Shown here in pieces: positions 59,174-64,000 of a stretch of 64,000 nucleotides of DNA. The notes beneath the pieces were generated by a model. The model did no database searches. It was not told where the DNA came from and was given only the letters and a program-made list of their open reading frames with translations. The stretch comes from Acanthopleura granulata (taxonomy: Eukaryota > Mollusca > Polyplacophora > Chitonida > Chitonidae): the NCBI GenBank assembly GCA_016165875.1, contig JABBOT010000016.1, positions 8,266,946-8,330,945 of the forward strand, read 5' to 3'. A program made the translations under genes and the position numbers. Positions within the stretch are counted from its first letter, which is position 1. Every line of letters begins with the position of its first letter.

Positions 59174-61546
59174 GGCCAAGTTTTTACAAAGGCACAGGTG
59201 CTGGTGTCTTGAGTTGAGACAAGGAAGTGAAACAGAGATATGTTTGCAACAACGTATTATGCATACATAGATATATATATGCACATAAATGTAGGGGCTG
59301 GACACTGTCCGAGCATGAAGATATTTTGGCCCGAGCCAAGTAATATTGTACCCTGCTAAGGACCTGTCGGACACCAGCCAGAAGCCAGTTAGAGACCTGT
59401 GTCTCGATGCTTGGTTTCTGGTGGCTTTTTTTTTTTTGGCAATAGGAAACCCGGCAATGATGCGGCAAAAGTGGCCCAAATGATGAATATATGGAAATAC
59501 CCTGTTGGCTGTAAAGAGCTCTTGTTCAACATCTAGTCTACGTTTGTACCCACCACTTATTATTCTATGCATAAATGCATAAGATATAGGGTTAAGCTCT
59601 CATTGATTTACGGGGTTTGTTGGACACGTTTTATTGGATTATGCAGGAGACAGTGTCGAGGGACAATTCCACGAAATTCGTTAGACGCTCGAACTTTGTA
59701 GCTGAAAAGCTTATATCGGTTGACCTCTCGAGGTAATGACTAGCTCCAAACAAATGGGTCCGTGTTCATCGAGTTGATCCGGAAGAGAAAAAAACACGAT
59801 TACTGGGCCCTGGATAAGCTTCACGAAAGAGACTTGGTATTGTGAAGTTTGAGGGTGGTGTTTAGTTAACGACGTCCCGCAGAAGGAATTGAAAAGGTTT
59901 TTCTGCCCCAATGACGTGGTCAGGGGTTAATACTGCCATGTAGGATGGAGCTGGCAGAATGCGTTTTGATGTAAAATTATACTAACGGGGACATTAGGAG
60001 TTCCTGGGGGTTTCCATGGGTGTAAACGGGTGTCCCGCAGAGAAAGGAACGCTTTGAACCACTGCGATGTAACCCATGTATCTATTCGTGATGATAGAGC
60101 GAGAACTATATTTGATACACTGATTGTTGTTTCCATGCAACACAGTGCGATGAATTGGTAGCAAACGGAGACCAGTACGTATTCCAGGAAAGGGAAAACC
60201 CTGAAAATCTATCCAGGAAACCGTGAGTAAAGAAAGCTACGACAGCATTGGCAGCATCACCCTTTGTGCTTCCAGTCACCAGGCGGTATACTTGTGCTTT
60301 CCTCTTCAGGCATGGGGAACCCGATCTGTGGAGAGAAATGGTAACGACAAATGTTCTTCCTCTAGGAATGCAGCATTGCAAACTCACAGCGTTCCCACCA
60401 GCCAGTTTCTTGCGTCTGGAAATGGAATCGTGGCACAGTCAAAAGCTGGCTTGGTGCTGATATATCCCAGGACTTTCTCCTTAATTAATGGAGATGGTTT
60501 AATATGTTGGTGTGCAAAAAAAGCTGCAGTGTTCGCTGGAAAAGTTTAATGAAATTGATGCAAGGCTTGATATTCTAACTCCTTTCTGAAAGCCTCTCAA
60601 CAGAACAACGGAAATGGACGGACTTAAGATTCCTAAACTGCTTGCGACTAAATCCCTGCAAGATGGTTTTTACGAACATCACTCACGTAGTGTGTATGGT
60701 ATCCCACTGAGCTCTCTCCCCGCAAATATATGTGATACATGGTTTGTTTAATGGTACATTGTATCTGGACAGCTGTTGGGAATGGAATCAGACACAGGTG
60801 GTCTCCTTGGACAAATCGTCCCCTTGCTAAGCTCTGGTTAACTGAAGAAGTAATGAACTTCTAAAAAACAAATCTGGAATCTAAAACGTAGTCAGGATAG
60901 ACAAAAAAACTGGCACTCTAGCTTCAACAAAGTTATTGAGGACATAGAATTCTATTTCACCATATCATTGAGCAAGTTAGCTGCTGGGCTGGGATGTAAA
61001 ATCCTAACGCGCATATGTGAACTTGTCAGATGAATATAAACGTTTGTTATATTTACCGGATATGAAGAAAAAAAGTTATGACGTTTGTAAATTGCTTGCA
61101 CTTAACGGAGCCGAATTCTGCATCTCGGGCAACAAGGAATCCAGGTTCTATTTTAACACTCCCTCTCTTTCTTGGTCGATGGTCGGCTTCAAACTATAGT
61201 TGACAACGCGAGTTTGAATACTCAGATTGCAGGAATATGTTCATTAAATTAAGAATGACCATTGCAGCTGGTGTAGACAAAACTAAACAATTGTCATGAT
61301 CATGGAGATCATATGCATGTCCTTGTTTGTAGATACTGCGTTCTTGTGAAGGCCGTCCGCAGCCAACCTTGGAAACCGTATTCTTTTTCACGCAATGTAT
61401 TTGTAGTAAAAAAAAAGAACAAGACCCGGGACCTGGAGCATCTGCAAAATTAGTGGTCCCACGCAGCCAGTGGACGGGCTCACATACGCGGTGTACGAAG
61501 TATTACGTGGGAGACAGGTAAATCATCAAAGAGCGAACTAAGTGAA
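59174..61546. other. Non-coding stretch
   Basis: At 60106-60549 frames of 93 (minus) and 108 (plus) codons oppose one another, without a domain. GCATAAATGCATAAG at 59570 is a short repeated motif. No gene is supported. Confidence 0.45.
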
Positions 61547-61605
61547 ATATTCTAGAGTACGGCGTAAAACACCAATCAAATAAATGTAATAAATCAAATA
61601 GCAAA
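61547..61605 (+). mobile_element. SINE tail fragment, same family
   Basis: AGTGAAATATTCTAGAGTAC, GGCGTAAAACACCAATC and AAATAAATG match the end module of the 824-1072 family. Body and head are missing or too diverged to see. Confidence 0.82.
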
Positions 61606-62425
61606 CCTGTTTGAGAGGAGGAAATTACATATATTTGTTATAAATGCGAACTCAATGTTTGCATCCAGACAATGACGGGGGCTCATCGAGTCTCTACTGC
61701 ACCTAAAGAAAGATCCGTTCTGAGAACAACGGTTGAAGTTCACAGGATGGTCCGCGGATGAACTCTGTTATCCGTAGCTTACTCCATTGTGTGCTGACAG
61801 CCGTGTGGCACCCACTCGGCTCGTGGAATCAGAGCTTACCTTTGGTCACCTTTTTCACCTCATAACTTCTTCGTTTGGAGCTGCGGGAAGTACAGTAGCT
61901 GAATGACTTGCGATTTTCTTCTTTTCCCATGACCCATTTATAATGTAAATGACGGTGTCAGTTCAGCTGTCTGTGGGATAAAGGCTAAATAACTAGCGTT
62001 TCAGGGTGTAGATAAAGCTTCTCGTGTCCTCTGAACAGAAGAATGTCACGTAATTAATTCCTCCGCCCACGGCCATCGGGACACCATGCCAAATTACCAG
62101 GTGCAAACACGTGTGCAGGCTTGCAAACATTACAAATTGGCAAGTTTTATTTCTTGATGCCACAGCTATAATGGTGAATTTCGCCTATATCGACAAATCA
62201 ATGTGTAAACACAACATCTCTCAGCGTCTCGTCTAAACCATCATCAAATAGCCCTGTGCACGTCACGCTTAGGGCAGTGAGGTCACGATGCCACGTCATG
62301 GAATGCGTCATCAGCACGCGAAGTCAGGTGGACATCAAGGCGGCCACGGGTCCTCAGGAATGCACATGTCAGTAGGCGAGTTCGTCAGTGGCGGGTAAGC
62401 CGGAACCGCGGCTGTTTAATGATTT
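61606..62425. other. Non-coding stretch
   Basis: No open frame of 60 codons and no repeat recognised. Confidence 0.6.
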
Positions 62426-62590
62426 GTCTTTGAATTTGCATGCAGCTAGACTAATGAAACACATAGGCTTTATAGCTGGGTGTCAACGCAAAAGACTATA
62501 TCGTGAAAAACAAGTCTTTAACTTGCATGCAGCCAGTCTAATAAAAGACATATGCTTTACCTGGGTATCCTGTCAAAAGCGTCACGGAGA
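62426..62590 (+). repeat. 87-bp tandem duplication, in frame
   Basis: Two units share GTCTTTRAA-TTGCATGCAGC, then CTAATRAAA, ACATA-GCTTTA and a TGTCAA-GC-AAAAG-type end. The AACTTGCATGCAGC core repeats 87 bases apart (62434 and 62521), which is 29 codons. A 68-codon ATG-less frame (62388-62594) spans both units, giving NLHAARLMKHIGF and NLHAASLIKDICF. Nothing else suggests a gene here, so the frame may be incidental. Confidence 0.85.
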
Positions 62591-62594
62591 ATAA

Positions 62595-64000
62595 GCTTAG
62601 AGGGACGGTGTGATACTTTGGAGATGGTCAGACGTAAGCGATGAGGTCTGTTTATACTTGTCAGTTTACTTTAGATAGGGCTTAAGGCTTAAATATTAAA
62701 AAATATATTTGCAGTAATATTAAGTGTCAGTTAATAGACGTGGTTTACCTCGATACTAAGTCGTCTGTGGAAGTGTGCCGAATGAGGGAAATGCACGTGT
62801 GTCTGTTTTTTAAAAATAGCATAAAAATCTGCATTGTTACACTAAATCACATTTTTCAAAAATGCTACATTTGTAAACGTTTTCTCAAAAAGTGTCTGAA
62901 ATTTTGAATTGACAGATAAACATACTTGATTTCTAAACGTTATTCAAATCCACGTTCAAAGAGATGAAATTTTCGTTGCAAATGAAACAGTTTCAAGTTA
63001 AATAGTGAAGCAGCCCAAACCATCTGACAAACGACAGCGCCAATGGCCCTCAAGCACCAACTTTGATGTGGTTTGAATTGTTTTTATTTGTTGTCGCCGG
63101 ATGTATGAATGTATGATTTTATCCGAAACTGATGCCTTTATACAGATGGACATTTGCAGAAAATAACGCTTTTATACAAATGAATATTTACAATTAAACC
63201 CAGATTTGAGTTCAGAATTTATATATTGACGACTCAGTAATTCTTCTCCTCGCTGAGCTCACGACTTACACTTGTATCAGTAAGACTGTCTAAGACTATG
63301 CGAAAACATCATCGTCGCCCATTTTATCACACCGGCCATGTGGGATTTTCTTTTTCCCATTTCATATCTGTGTCCTTTATGATCAATCCAAGCCGTACGA
63401 CAGCCGAATTTCTGAGTGTTATAGTTATACTATACACATTTCAAATTAGCAGTTATATTGCCTTTTTCAAAGCTGAATAATTCCTAATATATCATGACCT
63501 GCGCTAATTAACACTCGATTTTTGCGAGGGTACTGTTTTATGTGTCATTCTAAAATAGCGATAAAATGAGACAAAAGTCTATTTCAATATAAAACAGATA
63601 CAGACATCTGATTGACAACAGCTGTTGGATCCATCGTTTTAGTGGCGCTCGTGGCATTACAGTTTCCTCTCTTTTTGCCATGTCTGTCTCTATTTATTCG
63701 ACAAGTCTCAACAGATTTTTGATGCACGGCTGCTATCCAGAGAAATTTCGCTTTTGATGCTCTGGATATCATTATCGACTTTGGCCTTGGGCTGTTTTCA
63801 ACGCCACTTCTTGTCTGTTGAGTGCAGCATCCGGGGACTTAACACGAAACTTTCTGTCGTGTCGATGGAGTGAAACGAAATACCAATCTGGTCAGTGTCG
63901 GGAACCCGGGGGTTCAAGGATCTGTCAGCATTCCTCGCTCTCTCTCCCATCTCCTAAGCCTCATTTCCCCCCTCCCCCATCCGCGTATTAAAAACCTTCA
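62595..64000. other. Non-coding right flank
   Basis: AT-rich to about 63600. The two short frames (63298-63480 plus, 63584-63772 minus) have no motif. No repeat recognised; the last 100 bases are pyrimidine-rich. Confidence 0.55.

Noticed and set aside
59069..59572. Longest open frame in the window (167 codons, minus)
   Set aside because: It owes its length to T23 and other T tracts that read as polylysine, and to AT repeats read as YI-rich sequence. There is no domain or splice support.
1..64000. CRISPR arrays, operons, prophage or bacterial defence islands
   Set aside because: No spaced identical repeats, no dense co-directional genes, and clear animal SINEs with splice-like signals. The DNA is not prokaryotic.

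Overview
The window looks like eukaryotic, probably molluscan (or other lophotrochozoan), nuclear DNA. The main evidence is a tRNA-derived SINE whose 3' module contains the motif GATTGGTGTTTTACGCCGTAC, a sequence I recognise as very common in molluscan genomes. One nearly full copy lies at 824-1072 and four fragments are scattered elsewhere (28318, 32801, 49097, 61547). By eye the base composition is moderately AT-rich. Homopolymers and microsatellites are abundant, and no open frame exceeds 167 codons. I see no operon-like gene packing, ribosome binding sites, CRISPR, rRNA or intact tRNA gene.

No protein-coding gene can be assigned to a known family. The annotation is therefore mostly repeats, plus a short list of exon-like segments chosen because an open frame coincides with good splice signals or a hydrophobic signal/transmembrane pattern. 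The most coherent is a three-exon plus-strand model at 12514-13520 (about 151 residues, two possible membrane segments, phase-0 junctions). A minus-strand pair of overlapping frames at 11588-11958 starts with a signal-peptide-like segment. Other candidates are a single-TM segment at 27586-27777 (minus) and a proline-rich exon at 51507-51691 (plus). All are hypotheses.

Layout. 1-8 kb: SINE, AT microsatellite, a pyrimidine-rich degenerate ~100-bp tandem array (5928-6420). 8-15 kb: candidate exons and two intermingled repeat families, X (two copies, 630 bp apart, 92% identical by my count) and Y (three diverged copies), plus a 20-bp CpG-rich palindrome. 15-44 kb: mostly featureless non-coding DNA with a 3 x 31 bp tandem repeat at 19155 and SINE fragments. 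44-56 kb: the richest part for tRNA-like SINE heads (44287, 46431, 52920, 55312 on the minus strand), with a tandem array at 44389 and another at 55697, and a C-run array at 51560. 56-64 kb: AT-rich, homopolymer-rich DNA and an 87-bp in-frame duplication at 62426.

The picture is of an intergenic or intronic region shaped by SINE insertion and local duplication. I found no defence system, gene cluster or other multi-gene system.
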